Source of the DNA: Promethearchaeota archaeon Loki_b32
GTDB taxonomy: Archaea; Asgardarchaeota; Lokiarchaeia; Sigyniarchaeales; SOKP01
Direction: 5' to 3'
Length of the DNA: 63,024 nt
NCBI GenBank assembly: GCA_005223125.1
Contig: NJBH01000021.1
Coordinates: 1 to 63,024, forward strand
The notes below the pieces were generated by a model. That model saw only the letters and a list, made by a program, of their open reading frames with translations, was not told the DNA's origin and made no database searches. The position numbers and the translations under genes are program-made. Below are positions 44,107 through 53,982 of the stretch, one piece after another (the stretch's first letter is position 1; the number at the start of each line of letters is the position of its first letter).

Positions 44107-44331
44107 ATGGGGTTGTTAAAAATTATACAAATAGAAGATTTTCAAGATTATGAATGGGCAAATGATTGGAATACTATCGTAGAATTATTTAATGTGATTA
44201 AGAAATTGAAAGAATTATTTAATTGTTTAGATGTCCCTTATCTTCGAGAAGTAGAGCAGAGAATTCTAATATTAAATCTTGAAAAATATGTATGTTCCCT
44301 ACAAAACTATATAATTGAAAAATACTCTTAA
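44107..44331 (+). CDS. Small hypothetical protein
   Basis: 74 residues, ATG start, mostly helical with leucine-rich amphipathic pattern (WNTIVELFNVIKKLKELFN; VEQRILILNLEKYVCSLQNY). No motif, membrane helix or recognisable family. It lies downstream of tRNA-Pro and 133 bp before the next gene. The composition is compatible with a real soluble helical protein, but chance is possible in AT-rich DNA. Confidence 0.4.
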   Translation: MGLLKIIQIEDFQDYEWANDWNTIVELFNVIKKLKELFNCLDVPYLREVEQRILILNLEKYVCSLQNYIIEKYS

Positions 44332-44464
44332 TTTCTTTTCATATGAGATAAGCAAAACCTTCTACCATATATTAATGGAGTCTTATTTATTTAGTTAAAA
44401 TTTATAAATTTACGTAGTCTATTTTTTGATAAAAAACACATAAAAAAATAAAGTTGAGTTTAAA

Positions 44465-44767
44465 ATGGTATGGAGTAAGTTGCAAGCGTCTGATAAATTA
44501 ATGTGTGTTGTAGCCATAATTGGTGGAATTATAAGTCTAATAGAATCAGGATTACATATGTTAGATTTATTTGAATTTTGGAGTTTTGGAATAATCTTTG
44601 ACCTAATTGCTCTTGTCCTCGCAATCATTGCAATATTATTAGGAATAAAACCAGTACATTATACTCCCTCGATTTTAGTATTACTAGGACTATTTTTGAT
44701 TATATTTGGAAGTTGGATTGGTGGAATAGTCGTACTAATCGCCGCGCTTATTGGAATTCTAAGTTAA
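44465..44767 (+). CDS. Small three-helix membrane protein
   Basis: 100 residues with three hydrophobic segments (LMCVVAIIGGIISLIESGLH; IIFDLIALVLAIIAILLGI; ILVLLGLFLIIFGSWIGGIV). No conserved functional residues are evident. The ATG is preceded by an AT-rich region without a clear ribosome site. Possibly related to small Asgard membrane proteins of unknown role. Confidence 0.6.
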   Translation: MVWSKLQASDKLMCVVAIIGGIISLIESGLHMLDLFEFWSFGIIFDLIALVLAIIAILLGIKPVHYTPSILVLLGLFLIIFGSWIGGIVVLIAALIGILS

Positions 44768-44936
44768 TTATTTTTTTTCCTATTTTTTGTTTTAACCTTT
44801 AGTGGTGTTCTTCTAATGTCTTTAAAAAAAATTAAAAAAATTGTTCAGACTATTTCAATTTATAAATATTCGTAATATATAACCATAATATATTTGCATA
44901 ATTTGAAGTAAAACTAGTCAATCTTTAAGATCTATA

Positions 44937-45806
44937 ATGAGATTACGAAAATTAGGGAAAACAGGTTTAGAAGTAAGTGAAATTGGTTTGGGAACGGAAT
45001 TTTTACGAGAGCAATCGAAGAATACTGTTATTTCTGTAATACAAGAGGCTATAAAACACGGTATTAATTATTTTGATATTGTTTTTAATATTTCTGAATA
45101 CATTAATAATATCAGTTTAGCCATTAAGGATTATAGAGATCAAATAATACTTACTTGTCATTTAGGAGCAATAGAAAAAAACGGTAAACATCAAAGAACA
45201 CGGAGTATTGAAGCATGTGAACAAACTTTTTTAAAAACCCTTTCACAATTTGGAAAAGGTTATATCGATATTGTAAATATACAATTTGTTAAGGAAAATG
45301 AATATGAATCAATAATTGCTTCAGGAGGTTTATTAGATCTAGCAAAAAGGTTACAGCAAGAAGGAAAAGCAAAATTTATAGGGATAAGTACACATGATAT
45401 TTCCATATGCCAAAAAGCAGTCATGAGTGGTCATTTTGATCTAATAATGAATCAGATAAATTTAGCAAATCATACACTGCCAGGAAGAAAAGTCTTTTTA
45501 GAAACATGCAAGAAAGAAGAGGTGGGTCTTGTAGCCATGAAACCCTTTGCAAGGGGAAAATTACTACAAAGAAATAGAACTGTAAATATAGCAAAATATC
45601 AATCGGGAGGTATTAGTATTAAGAAGAAAATACCTCGAGATATTACACCAATAAAATGCTTAAGTTATACTCTTTCTCAAACGAGTGTTTCAACAACTAT
45701 CCCTGGAGTTAAAAATATTCAAGAATTAAAAGAGAACCTTACATATTTAAATGCTTCAGATGAAGAAAAGGATTTTACGAGTATAATAAATGAATTTAGT
45801 GTGTAA
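44937..45806 (+). CDS. Aldo/keto reductase family protein
   Basis: 289 residues with AKR landmarks: N-terminal LRKLGKTGLEVSEIGLG, GINYFDIVFNISEYIN where the catalytic Asp and Tyr normally lie, RDQIILTCHLGA carrying the conserved His, KAKFIGISTHDI and a C-terminal TTIPGVKNIQELKENL nucleotide-binding loop. The usual D-x5-Y-G spacing is altered (D..EY), so activity is plausible but not certain. No C-terminal ferredoxin motif is present. Members reduce aldehydes and ketones with NAD(P)H; substrate unknown. Confidence 0.86.
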   Translation: MRLRKLGKTGLEVSEIGLGTEFLREQSKNTVISVIQEAIKHGINYFDIVFNISEYINNISLAIKDYRDQIILTCHLGAIEKNGKHQRTRSIEACEQTFLKTLSQFGKGYIDIVNIQFVKENEYESIIASGGLLDLAKRLQQEGKAKFIGISTHDISICQKAVMSGHFDLIMNQINLANHTLPGRKVFLETCKKEEVGLVAMKPFARGKLLQRNRTVNIAKYQSGGISIKKKIPRDITPIKCLSYTLSQTSVSTTIPGVKNIQELKENLTYLNASDEEKDFTSIINEFSV

Positions 45807-45846
45807 TTAAATCTTTGTTTTTAAAATTTTTGATAAAAATTTATAA

Positions 45847-46704
45847 TTATTTTGATAAAGCAAGTGCTAATAATAAAGCTCCATGTATTTCAGAAAAATC
45901 ACCTACTCGAGATGTGTCTATAATTGTATGCTTTAATCCCATGTAAATAGCACCATATGCCTTTCCCCCTCCTAAGTGAACTAATGTACGATAAATCAGG
46001 TTTCCAGAGATACCGTCAGGAGCTATAATTAAATTCGATTTATTTTCGATAGCTTTTTCTATTAATATTTCATCATGAGTTACCGTTATGTTAACAAATT
46101 TCCTTTTCATTAATTCAACAATTTTATTGGCATCCTGAATGGTTTTATCAACTTTGGCATCTCTTCCAGTATCACTGATTCTACCCCCACTTAAAACACT
46201 TATTTTTGGAATAATATTAATTTCATTTAATTCTCTTACGGCTAATTCTAAGAATTTAATTTTTTTTTCTAGATTATTACACTCATCAATCCCAACCGGA
46301 CCGTAGAAGAATTGATAATTATTATATGTTTCCAATAAGGCTAATCTATTAATTTCTCTTGAATTTAAATATATTTTGAGATTCTTAAGGAATTTAGTTG
46401 AGCTTATAGAACCTCTTACAATAGAATTGATAGACTTGTTAAGTAAATATTCAAAAATAGATTTCTCTGGTTCTTGACATTCAATAAATTTCAATTGTAA
46501 TTCAATATTGCTTATTTGCATTTGTTCACGAACTTTATTCACAGAACTTTTTTTTCCAAAAATAAAAACGCTGGAATTTCGTGTTTCTAAAAAATTCAAA
46601 CTTGCTTTCAAGATTTTATTATTATGGTATTCAGAATCTCCTAATCCAATTCCAATATTACTCTTTTTTTCTTTTGCGGCTTCTTCAAATTTCTGTAGTA
46701 TCAT
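45847..46704 (-). CDS. mtxX: MtxX-like (methanogenesis marker 4) phosphotransacetylase-fold protein
   Basis: 285 residues resembling MtxX/Mmp4: FFYGPVGIDECNN, ISVLSGGRISDTGRDAKVDK, NLIIAPDGISGNLIYRTLVH and a final IDTSRVGDFSEIHGALLLAL. These are hallmarks of the family, which has the phosphate acetyl/butyryltransferase fold and is widespread in methanogens. Its reaction is not settled. No methanogenesis genes occur in the window. It lies 19 bp downstream of the CPBP gene on the same strand. Confidence 0.8.
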   Translation of the reverse strand: MILQKFEEAAKEKKSNIGIGLGDSEYHNNKILKASLNFLETRNSSVFIFGKKSSVNKVREQMQISNIELQLKFIECQEPEKSIFEYLLNKSINSIVRGSISSTKFLKNLKIYLNSREINRLALLETYNNYQFFYGPVGIDECNNLEKKIKFLELAVRELNEINIIPKISVLSGGRISDTGRDAKVDKTIQDANKIVELMKRKFVNITVTHDEILIEKAIENKSNLIIAPDGISGNLIYRTLVHLGGGKAYGAIYMGLKHTIIDTSRVGDFSEIHGALLLALALSK

Positions 46705-46723
46705 ATTAGATTAAGAATAATAA

Positions 46724-47848
46724 TTAGAATATATTATAAAAAAAGAAAGCTAGAATAATAGTTAGTGCATTATATACACCATGCGTAATTATGACTGCTA
46801 TTAAATTTTCCTTACGCCAATAATAAATTAGCCCTAATAAAAGCGAGATTGCGAAATAAGGTAAAAATGATAGAAGAAATGAGATAAATAAAACTAATGG
46901 GCTTTCTAATATATATAGAAACACTACTAATACATGAATCATTGCAAAAATAAAAGCAGTAATTAATATTCCACCCCATTTCCCTAAGCTTCGGGTTAAT
47001 CCTTTTTGCATAAAACCTCGAAATAAAATTTCTTCAGAGGTTCCGATAATAAGTATCATTATTAACGATAAGAGGACTAAACTAAGAATATCTGAAGAAG
47101 ATATTAATATATCTACATCAGATGTGGCACCACTAACATCTCTAATAATCTCACTATCAAAAATAGATTCCAGAAGTATTGCAGTTAAAATTGTAATTCC
47201 AAATACTATTATTACTCCTGCTATTGCGAATCCTAAACCTATTAGAATTTCTTTAATTAAACCTACTCTATTAAAACCTTTTCGAGTAAATCCTAGTAAT
47301 CCTAATCTATTTTTTAGAGTAGGCCTTTGGAGATATTTTCCTACATATAATACTGGAACTAATATAAAAATCAGTTCAAAAAATGAACTAAAAATTAAAA
47401 AATAGGGATTTGAAATGAGATCATATAGAATCTCTAAATTAAAGGAAAAGAAAACTATTATAACGATTAATCCAGCAGTTATAAAATCCATTAAAAGAAA
47501 AGCACCTAAAGGAACCCCAATCGAAGGCATTGTTCCCCATAATTCATGATCTTTTGTATTAAGTATTTCTTCGTCTAAAATTTTTTTAGGTCCAATTTTA
47601 ATTGGATGGCGATAGGATTGGGGAGATAGAGTTGGGATTATATAAGGATTTAATACTTTTTTTGGGTGTAATTGTTTATGTTCCCTAATATATTGAAGAT
47701 TTACACCGCAACTTATGCAAAATTTAAGTTTATTAATTTCAGGAATCTTTTTTCCACAAACTGGACAAAATGACCATTTTTTTTCGACTATTTTAATTCC
47801 TTTTTTAGAATTTGTGGAATCTTGAACATCTTTATTGTTCATTTTCAA
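46724..47848 (-). CDS. CPBP-family membrane protease with N-terminal zinc ribbon
   Basis: 374 residues. A zinc ribbon (FCPVCGKKIPEI...FCISCGVNL, ~28-55) is followed by a linker and about eight helices. CPBP motifs: EEILFRGFMQKGL (EExxxR), FAMIHVLVVF (FxxxH) and IITHGVYNAL (HxxxN). It is larger than the two CPBP proteins at the start of the window and is not a recent copy of them. Likely an intramembrane metalloprotease with a cytoplasmic ribbon; substrate unknown. Confidence 0.87.
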   Translation of the reverse strand: MKMNNKDVQDSTNSKKGIKIVEKKWSFCPVCGKKIPEINKLKFCISCGVNLQYIREHKQLHPKKVLNPYIIPTLSPQSYRHPIKIGPKKILDEEILNTKDHELWGTMPSIGVPLGAFLLMDFITAGLIVIIVFFSFNLEILYDLISNPYFLIFSSFFELIFILVPVLYVGKYLQRPTLKNRLGLLGFTRKGFNRVGLIKEILIGLGFAIAGVIIVFGITILTAILLESIFDSEIIRDVSGATSDVDILISSSDILSLVLLSLIMILIIGTSEEILFRGFMQKGLTRSLGKWGGILITAFIFAMIHVLVVFLYILESPLVLFISFLLSFLPYFAISLLLGLIYYWRKENLIAVIITHGVYNALTIILAFFFYNIF

Positions 47849-47911
47849 AATAAAAAAAGAAATTAAATTACTAAAAGATTTACATTTCTAATTAGACTTA
47901 TAGGGAAACAT

Positions 47912-49876
47912 TTAAATATAATTTCTTATAAATTTGACTCTATTAACTTCAATCTCACCTTGAAATAGACTTGAACTTGGTATTTGATAATAATTATATT
48001 TAACAAGTTCTTCAGCTCTTTCTACTTCAAATTCTAGTTTTATTGAAGGCATCCAAAATGTTTTATTAGTGAGCTGATATTCTGCCATTACCAAAAAAAG
48101 AGAGGTTCCTGGAGCTTTTGGGATAATTTTTGTTTTGATTTTTCTCCTTTCGTTTGCTTTTAATCTCTTAATATTTGTAAATTTCAATTTGGATTGAAAC
48201 GAGTTTGGCATAAAAAAGTAAATTTTTATATCTTTTATATCAGTCAAATTTGGATTCTCTATAATTAGGCTAATAATTTCTGGATGATTCAACTTTAATT
48301 TCTTATTTTCTACTTTTATATCGAAAAAAAGAGGGTATGATAATACTTTCTCATCTAAATTAAAACTTGAATTAAGGAGTTTTTTAAGATTAGGTTTTAA
48401 TTCTAAGCTGAATTGATTTTTCTGTTCTTCCAAGGATAAGATTTTTTTACTTCTAATTTCTTCGAAATTTAGAAATATACGATTAACATATTTTAAGATA
48501 TATTTGTCAAATTCAGTATGTTTAACTGAAATAAGAGAAATAAATTTCTTACAATATTCTGATTTAAAATTTCGAAGTAATGGCTTTTGAAAAATATCTT
48601 TAATAAATTTCTTTAATAGTTCATCTAAATTTAATAAATCCTTATATTCAATTTCAGTTCTCTCAATAACTTTCTCATTAAAGATGTCATCTTGTAAAAA
48701 ATCACTCAGAGTGTTCATTAGTTCAACTGCTTCAGAGTTGTAAACTTCAAAAGCCTTTATAATCATATCTTCTAACAAACTATTGAACTTCTTAATATTT
48801 TTATTATTATAATTAATAAATTCTGTACGATATGATTCTAAATAATTTATTAATTTTCCAGAATGTAATTTTAAAAGGTCTCTTTGATAAATTTGATATT
48901 TTTCAGAAATATCTTTTATCCAATTTCTAACATTATTTAATTTTTCAAGATTTTCCTCAGTATTAAATATAATATTTTCTTCTACAGAATAAGAAGAAGA
49001 AAAAGGATTATCTATTTTCACTTTTTCTAATAATACACTAGTATCGCGTACCAGTTGATAGATACTTTCAATTTGAGAATATAAATTATATTTCTGAAAA
49101 TCTTCTGTTTCAATTTTGTTTAGTTTATTTAATAATAATTCGAATTTTTCTGAATAGTACTTAGGGTTTTTATTCAAGATTCCCCGTAATATTGCAGCAA
49201 ACTCGGTAATAATCTCATATATTTCTTTTTTCTTACATATTTTAGAATAATTATTTTCTAATCTTGTAATATTACAAAAATCAACAATATTTTTATAATT
49301 CCTTTCAGCAAGTTGATAGTATTCAGTGCATTTTTCAAGATAAGATGATTTTTTGGCTAGATAACTATAATATAATCCCAATAATGATTTGTTAATTATG
49401 TAAGAGAGATCTTTATACTCTTGATATTTTTTTCTAATATTTTCTTCTTGTAAATGAGTTAATAGAAATTCTTCTACTATAATCTCAAAATTACCAGCAG
49501 AACGAATTAAATAATACAATTTTATAGGATCAATATTAATGTTGTCTAATTTTGTTATAATTAAATGTCTATACTCATTAAAATCAGTATTTAGCTTATA
49601 AAAAAAAGATTGAATTAAAGATTTACGTCTTTCGATTTCTGAATCTTTAATATTTCCTTTCTGTTTTATTGATGTAAGATGTAGAATTTCATTCAAATAA
49701 TATTTGAAAGAGTATAATGATTCCATATATAAAGTTTTGGCACCACAATAAGGACACTTAGCTACTGAGCCTTTTAAAATAGGGAGACCGCAACCACATT
49801 TCTTACATGGGAAATACAGAATCAAGACTAGAGTTCCTACTGAAAGTAATTTATTATATTTCTTATAGAGTAACAA
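47912..49876 (-). CDS. Large helical protein with N-terminal zinc ribbon and C-terminal Ig-like domain
   Basis: 654 residues from ATG 49876. TTG at 49825 would begin MILYFPCKKCGCGLP and remove a doubtful hydrophobic lead. The zinc ribbon is CKKCGCGLP...CPYCGAKT. Residues ~80-510 are helical, Lys/Glu/Leu-rich, with coiled-coil stretches. The last ~110 residues form a beta-sandwich-like domain (HPEIISLIIENPNLTDIKDI; IYFFMPNSFQ; IKRLKANERRKIKTKIIPKA; ISLFLVMAEYQLT-like). Its Ig-like domain resembles that of the protein at 39239. It may be an adaptor or scaffold; function unknown. Confidence 0.7.
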   Translation of the reverse strand: MLLYKKYNKLLSVGTLVLILYFPCKKCGCGLPILKGSVAKCPYCGAKTLYMESLYSFKYYLNEILHLTSIKQKGNIKDSEIERRKSLIQSFFYKLNTDFNEYRHLIITKLDNINIDPIKLYYLIRSAGNFEIIVEEFLLTHLQEENIRKKYQEYKDLSYIINKSLLGLYYSYLAKKSSYLEKCTEYYQLAERNYKNIVDFCNITRLENNYSKICKKKEIYEIITEFAAILRGILNKNPKYYSEKFELLLNKLNKIETEDFQKYNLYSQIESIYQLVRDTSVLLEKVKIDNPFSSSYSVEENIIFNTEENLEKLNNVRNWIKDISEKYQIYQRDLLKLHSGKLINYLESYRTEFINYNNKNIKKFNSLLEDMIIKAFEVYNSEAVELMNTLSDFLQDDIFNEKVIERTEIEYKDLLNLDELLKKFIKDIFQKPLLRNFKSEYCKKFISLISVKHTEFDKYILKYVNRIFLNFEEIRSKKILSLEEQKNQFSLELKPNLKKLLNSSFNLDEKVLSYPLFFDIKVENKKLKLNHPEIISLIIENPNLTDIKDIKIYFFMPNSFQSKLKFTNIKRLKANERRKIKTKIIPKAPGTSLFLVMAEYQLTNKTFWMPSIKLEFEVERAEELVKYNYYQIPSSSLFQGEIEVNRVKFIRNYI

Positions 49877-50005
49877 ATTTATAATTACTTATTAAAATGT
49901 TATCCTTATACTTCTTAAAATCAGAATATTTTGATAGATTTTTAAAGGTAATAAAAAAAAAGATTCATTTGATAAAAATAACACTTTGAATATAAAAAGA
50001 ATTAA

Positions 50006-51766
50006 TTAGTGAGTAAAATAACAATAAAGATGATTTTTTTCAAGTCGATCAGGATTTACAAATCCATAACGTTCGAATTGAATTGTCTTATTCATAGGTA
50101 TTTTTAACAGATCTATCTCACCATTTCCTTTCGAAATTGTTCCATCTGGTTGAAGAATAGAAACTTTTACATTTTCATCCTTTGGAACCCATTGAATAAT
50201 TGAAAATTCACGATTTAGTTCCTTACTATGATATATTGCTTCTAAATTTTTATTAGCGATATCAATAGAGGATATTTGAATATTTATTAAGTCTTTTAAT
50301 CGAATTACTTGATCTTTTTTTAGAGTTTTGACATCTGATAGGGTTATTAACAATCTCAATTGATTATTTTTAGGAGTACATTTAATTCTTCTCTTTCCTT
50401 TTTCTGGACTTGTTGGAAGTAAAAATGGTTCAGCAATATATATACCATTTGGAATTTGATTTATCGTAAGTGAAACTGGATCTTCTACGTAAAAATATCG
50501 GTTGGAAATATCATCAATAATATCTTGATTTTTTGAATATAACCAATTAACTGAAAAATTTATACTTGACTGAGACATTGATAAATCCAATAAACTTTCT
50601 TTCAGGGCTTCTGGTTTTATTCCTCTTCTTTTAAGTGATTGCAAACTCCAAGTTCTCGGATCATCCCACCCATCATATATCCCTTTTTGGATTTGATTTC
50701 TAGCCTCAGTTTTGCTTAATTTTAGATCAGGGAATTTTAATCTACCATAATAAAGTAATTCTGCTTTTTTCCAACCAAAATGATCCCAAATAAATTCTTC
50801 GATAATGCCTTCCTTTACTAAATCTATTCCTCGTATAATATGAGACGCATCTATTAAATGATCATCAATAGCCCACGAATATTCTAACAGTGGCCACACA
50901 ATATATTTATTACCTACTTTTGGATGTTCCGCTTCAGAAATTCTCATTATTATTTGATCTCTTAAAGCAGGATCTTTTTGATCCATACCTGTTCTTAGTC
51001 TTACAACTGCCTCACCCTCATGGTATTTCCTATTAAGCATATTTTCCCATTCTTCAAGGTTTTTTTCAATTGAATGATTTCTATGTGGACAATCTTTTTT
51101 ATTTTTTTTATATTCTTCCCTAAATTTATTTGCGGAACAAAAACAAACATAAGCGATATTATCTTGAATTAATTTTTCGCAGTACTCATAAAATATTTCT
51201 AATCGATCACTTTTATAATATATTTTACTATATTTTACCCCCAACCACTCTAGTCCTTCTTTAATTAAATCATAAGATTCAGTTAATACATACTTAGCTT
51301 TAGGACTATCACGTAATGATTTTGGGCTTCCAATTGTATCATCATAGAAGAGGATAAGTTCTCCATTATACTTTTTTACATATTCATCATTCAGTACAAT
51401 CATCCTAGCATTTCCAATATGTAATGCCCCACTTGGATAAGGAGCTAAACGCATAACAATTTTTTTATAATTAGAAACATTAGGTAAATCTGGTAATACT
51501 TTTGTATCTTCAATTTTTTCTTCCTTATCTAACGCATGTGGGTCTAATTCTAATAACCGTTCTTCCTGTTGTTCAATAGATAGATTTAAAATTTCCTCAA
51601 TAATTTGATCTAAAATAGGAATAATAATTTTAGCTTTAGATCTTAAATCAGGTTTTGTAGCCATAAGTTTTCCCATTATTGCCTTTTTATTTGGTTTTCC
51701 ATTGAATTTAACTGCATTCTTCAAACCGCTTAACCATAAGATCTTTCTTATTTCTTCATCATTCAT
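50006..51766 (-). CDS. gltX: Glutamyl-tRNA synthetase (archaeal type)
   Basis: 586 residues, usual archaeal length. The class I catalytic site is RLAPYPSGALHIGNARMIVL (HIGH-type HIGN) with the second motif LKLSKTEARNQI (KLSKT in place of KMSKS). The editing-free archaeal insertion region IIRGIDLVKEGIIEEFIWDH and the C-terminal beta-barrel anticodon-binding domain are present. The archaeal form resembles eukaryotic GluRS/GlnRS and normally also charges tRNA-Gln with Glu for later amidation. The gene is single, not in an operon with its neighbours. Confidence 0.95.
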   Translation of the reverse strand: MNDEEIRKILWLSGLKNAVKFNGKPNKKAIMGKLMATKPDLRSKAKIIIPILDQIIEEILNLSIEQQEERLLELDPHALDKEEKIEDTKVLPDLPNVSNYKKIVMRLAPYPSGALHIGNARMIVLNDEYVKKYNGELILFYDDTIGSPKSLRDSPKAKYVLTESYDLIKEGLEWLGVKYSKIYYKSDRLEIFYEYCEKLIQDNIAYVCFCSANKFREEYKKNKKDCPHRNHSIEKNLEEWENMLNRKYHEGEAVVRLRTGMDQKDPALRDQIIMRISEAEHPKVGNKYIVWPLLEYSWAIDDHLIDASHIIRGIDLVKEGIIEEFIWDHFGWKKAELLYYGRLKFPDLKLSKTEARNQIQKGIYDGWDDPRTWSLQSLKRRGIKPEALKESLLDLSMSQSSINFSVNWLYSKNQDIIDDISNRYFYVEDPVSLTINQIPNGIYIAEPFLLPTSPEKGKRRIKCTPKNNQLRLLITLSDVKTLKKDQVIRLKDLINIQISSIDIANKNLEAIYHSKELNREFSIIQWVPKDENVKVSILQPDGTISKGNGEIDLLKIPMNKTIQFERYGFVNPDRLEKNHLYCYFTH

Positions 51767-51866
51767 TTAAAATTTACATCTAATCTATTATTTTGAGACT
51801 TGTATTCTAAATTTATAATTATAAATGGTTCAACGCTAAAAAATAATTTTCCCTCTTAGTATATAT

Positions 51867-52832
51867 TTATGATTTAAAAAGATTTTGAACAATATCAGTA
51901 GCTTCTTTCATGATTTGGTCAATTAATTCTTTAACGGTAGGGATATTGTGAATAAGTCCTACACCTTGGCCACATGAAACTATTCCAGCAGTTAAATCTC
52001 CTTGTTCATACATGAGTTTCGATTTGGAGCCCGCGGCGATATCGAATATCTCCATCTGGTCGATTTTTGAAGATTCTAATTCGAGAACTTTCTTTGCTAC
52101 CTGATTATTCCACACTCGATGAGCGGCACCAAGTGATCGCATGACTAGAGTTGTATCATAAATTGTAGCGTTTAAAAGTGCTTGTTTTAATTTATCATGA
52201 ATAGGACATTCCTGTGTGGTTAAAAGACGAGTACCTATTAATGCCGCTTCAGCTCCTAATGCTAAAGCTGCCACCACACCTCTTCCATCTGAAATCCCTC
52301 CTCCAGCGACAACAGGAATATTTAAGGCATCAACAGTGGCAGGTGTTAACACAAGTGTTCCGATATCAAAAAGTCCTACTGAACCCCCATTTTCCCAGCC
52401 GACTACTTCAACAATATCAGCTCCTAATGACGCTGCTTTTTTTGCATATCTCACACCGGCACATTTATGAATCCAAATTATATCATTCTTTTTAAATAAT
52501 GGAATATATTTTTCAGGAGCTTGATGACCAGAAGTTTCAATAATTTTAACACCCTCCTCAATCATAACTTTAACTAAATCAATTTGCTTTATAGGTTTAA
52601 GCATAGGAAATAAATTTACATTAACTGCGAATGGATTATTAGTTAAATTAAATAATTCATTTAGTGCTTGACGTAGGGGCTCAGGTTTACGGTACATCAC
52701 TGAAGCAAGGATTCCAAGTGCTCCAGAATTTGAACACTTAGCCGTAAAGGAAGGATAACTTATATTCATCATAGTTCCACAAAAAATTGGGTATTTTATA
52801 CCTAAAAGTTCAGTTACTTTTGTTTTTAACAT
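51867..52832 (-). CDS. NAD(P)H-dependent flavin oxidoreductase (nitronate monooxygenase family)
   Basis: 321 residues, TIM-barrel FMN protein. Features: KYPIFCGTMMNISYPSFTA at the N-terminus, IWIHKCAGVRYAKKAASLGA and VVGWENGGSVGLFDIGTL in the centre, and the FMN phosphate loop VVAGGGISDGRGVVAALALG. Family enzymes oxidise nitronates or reduce enoyl compounds (FabK-like). The substrate cannot be assigned. Confidence 0.87.
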   Translation of the reverse strand: MLKTKVTELLGIKYPIFCGTMMNISYPSFTAKCSNSGALGILASVMYRKPEPLRQALNELFNLTNNPFAVNVNLFPMLKPIKQIDLVKVMIEEGVKIIETSGHQAPEKYIPLFKKNDIIWIHKCAGVRYAKKAASLGADIVEVVGWENGGSVGLFDIGTLVLTPATVDALNIPVVAGGGISDGRGVVAALALGAEAALIGTRLLTTQECPIHDKLKQALLNATIYDTTLVMRSLGAAHRVWNNQVAKKVLELESSKIDQMEIFDIAAGSKSKLMYEQGDLTAGIVSCGQGVGLIHNIPTVKELIDQIMKEATDIVQNLFKS

Positions 52833-52961
52833 AATCTCATTTTATCCACTTTTTTTTCTTATCGTATTAAATTACATTTTTAATATTGAAATATTAAGAT
52901 AAATTAAATACTTATTATAGAAAAGTATTATTTATCAAAAATTACACATAAACATTTTAAA

Positions 52962-53036
52962 GGCCTGGTAGTCTAGTATGGATAGGGCGCTGGCTTGCGG
53001 AGCCAGATAGCGAGGGTTCAAATCCCCCCCAGGCCA
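52962..53036 (+). tRNA. tRNA-Arg (GCG)
   Basis: Acceptor GGCCTGG (52962-52968) pairs with CCAGGCC (53029-53035), discriminator A at 53036. The anticodon arm is CTGGC-TTGCGGA-GCCAG with anticodon GCG, reading CGC/CGU. The T stem GAGGG/CCCCC has one A-C mismatch with loop TTCAAAT. No intron and no encoded CCA. Confidence 0.95.
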
Positions 53037-53073
53037 CTAAATTTTAAATTCCTTTCTTATCATAAAATTTAAT

Positions 53074-53844
53074 CTATTCGATGACATCTAAGATTTCAGA
53101 GATATTACTGATTTTTCTTAGATTTGATATATTAATTTCTTTCTCAAAAGGAAATTTGTATTTCCTTTCAAGTAAAATTGATTGTAAATTAGCTCTTTGA
53201 GCGCCAATAATATCAGCATATTCATCTCCACACACAATCACCGAATTAGCATGATTTTTTAAGCCCATTTTCTCGAGAGTGAAGAGAAATATATCGGGAT
53301 CTGGTTTCCTTTTCCCATATTTGGCAGATGTCATTATATAATTAAAATAAATCGCTAAATCATGCTTATTTAGCATGTTTTCTATTGTTTGGTGATTAGG
53401 ATGATTAGAAATTAAAGCGATCTTTATATTCTTTTCTGAAAGTGTTTTTAGTGTCTCTCTTGTGTTTTCAAAAGGTTCCCACTCATCTTCCTCGCAGGAG
53501 TGGTAAATTTCAGCTAATTTATCATAAGTATGTTGATCGATATGATCTATGCCATTAATGATATTTTCTTCTCTAAGCGATTCTAATACATTTTGAAAAA
53601 TCAAAGATGTAGGAAATTCAGTTTTAGTCTTAATACTTTTTCTAAAAAAATGTTCTCTCCTTTTAGTAAACTTCTTAATAAACGCCTCATTCGATACTTC
53701 TTCCCTCCAAATTTGCTTTTCTTTTAAAATATCAATGGATTTCACCAATCCTTTTTTAAAACATTCATAATATCTTTCAACTGAAGGATTATCAAAGTAG
53801 AATAAAGTAAAGCCGAAATCAAAAATAATTCCTTTAACCATCAT
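53074..53844 (-). CDS. HAD-superfamily hydrolase
   Basis: 256 residues. Motif I is IFDFGFTLFYF, so the nucleophile Asp is present but the usual second Asp is Gly. Motif II is ALISNHPNHQ, motif III has Lys in AKYGKRKPDPDIF, and motif IV is VIVCGDEYADI. A helical cap (~20-110) sits between motifs I and II. Loss of the second Asp occurs in several HAD branches and changes the acid/base chemistry, so phosphatase activity should not be assumed. The gene lies just downstream of tRNA-Arg on the opposite strand. Confidence 0.86.
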   Translation of the reverse strand: MMVKGIIFDFGFTLFYFDNPSVERYYECFKKGLVKSIDILKEKQIWREEVSNEAFIKKFTKRREHFFRKSIKTKTEFPTSLIFQNVLESLREENIINGIDHIDQHTYDKLAEIYHSCEEDEWEPFENTRETLKTLSEKNIKIALISNHPNHQTIENMLNKHDLAIYFNYIMTSAKYGKRKPDPDIFLFTLEKMGLKNHANSVIVCGDEYADIIGAQRANLQSILLERKYKFPFEKEINISNLRKISNISEILDVIE

Positions 53845-53982
53845 CGTGCTAATAATTATAAAGATTGATTCTCAATTTTAATTTATCTGAAATAAATTGT
53901 AGGTAATATTTCTTTCGTTTCTGTTAAATACTTAATAAAAAATAAATTATTAACATAGAAATTAATAATAATGAGACTTAAC

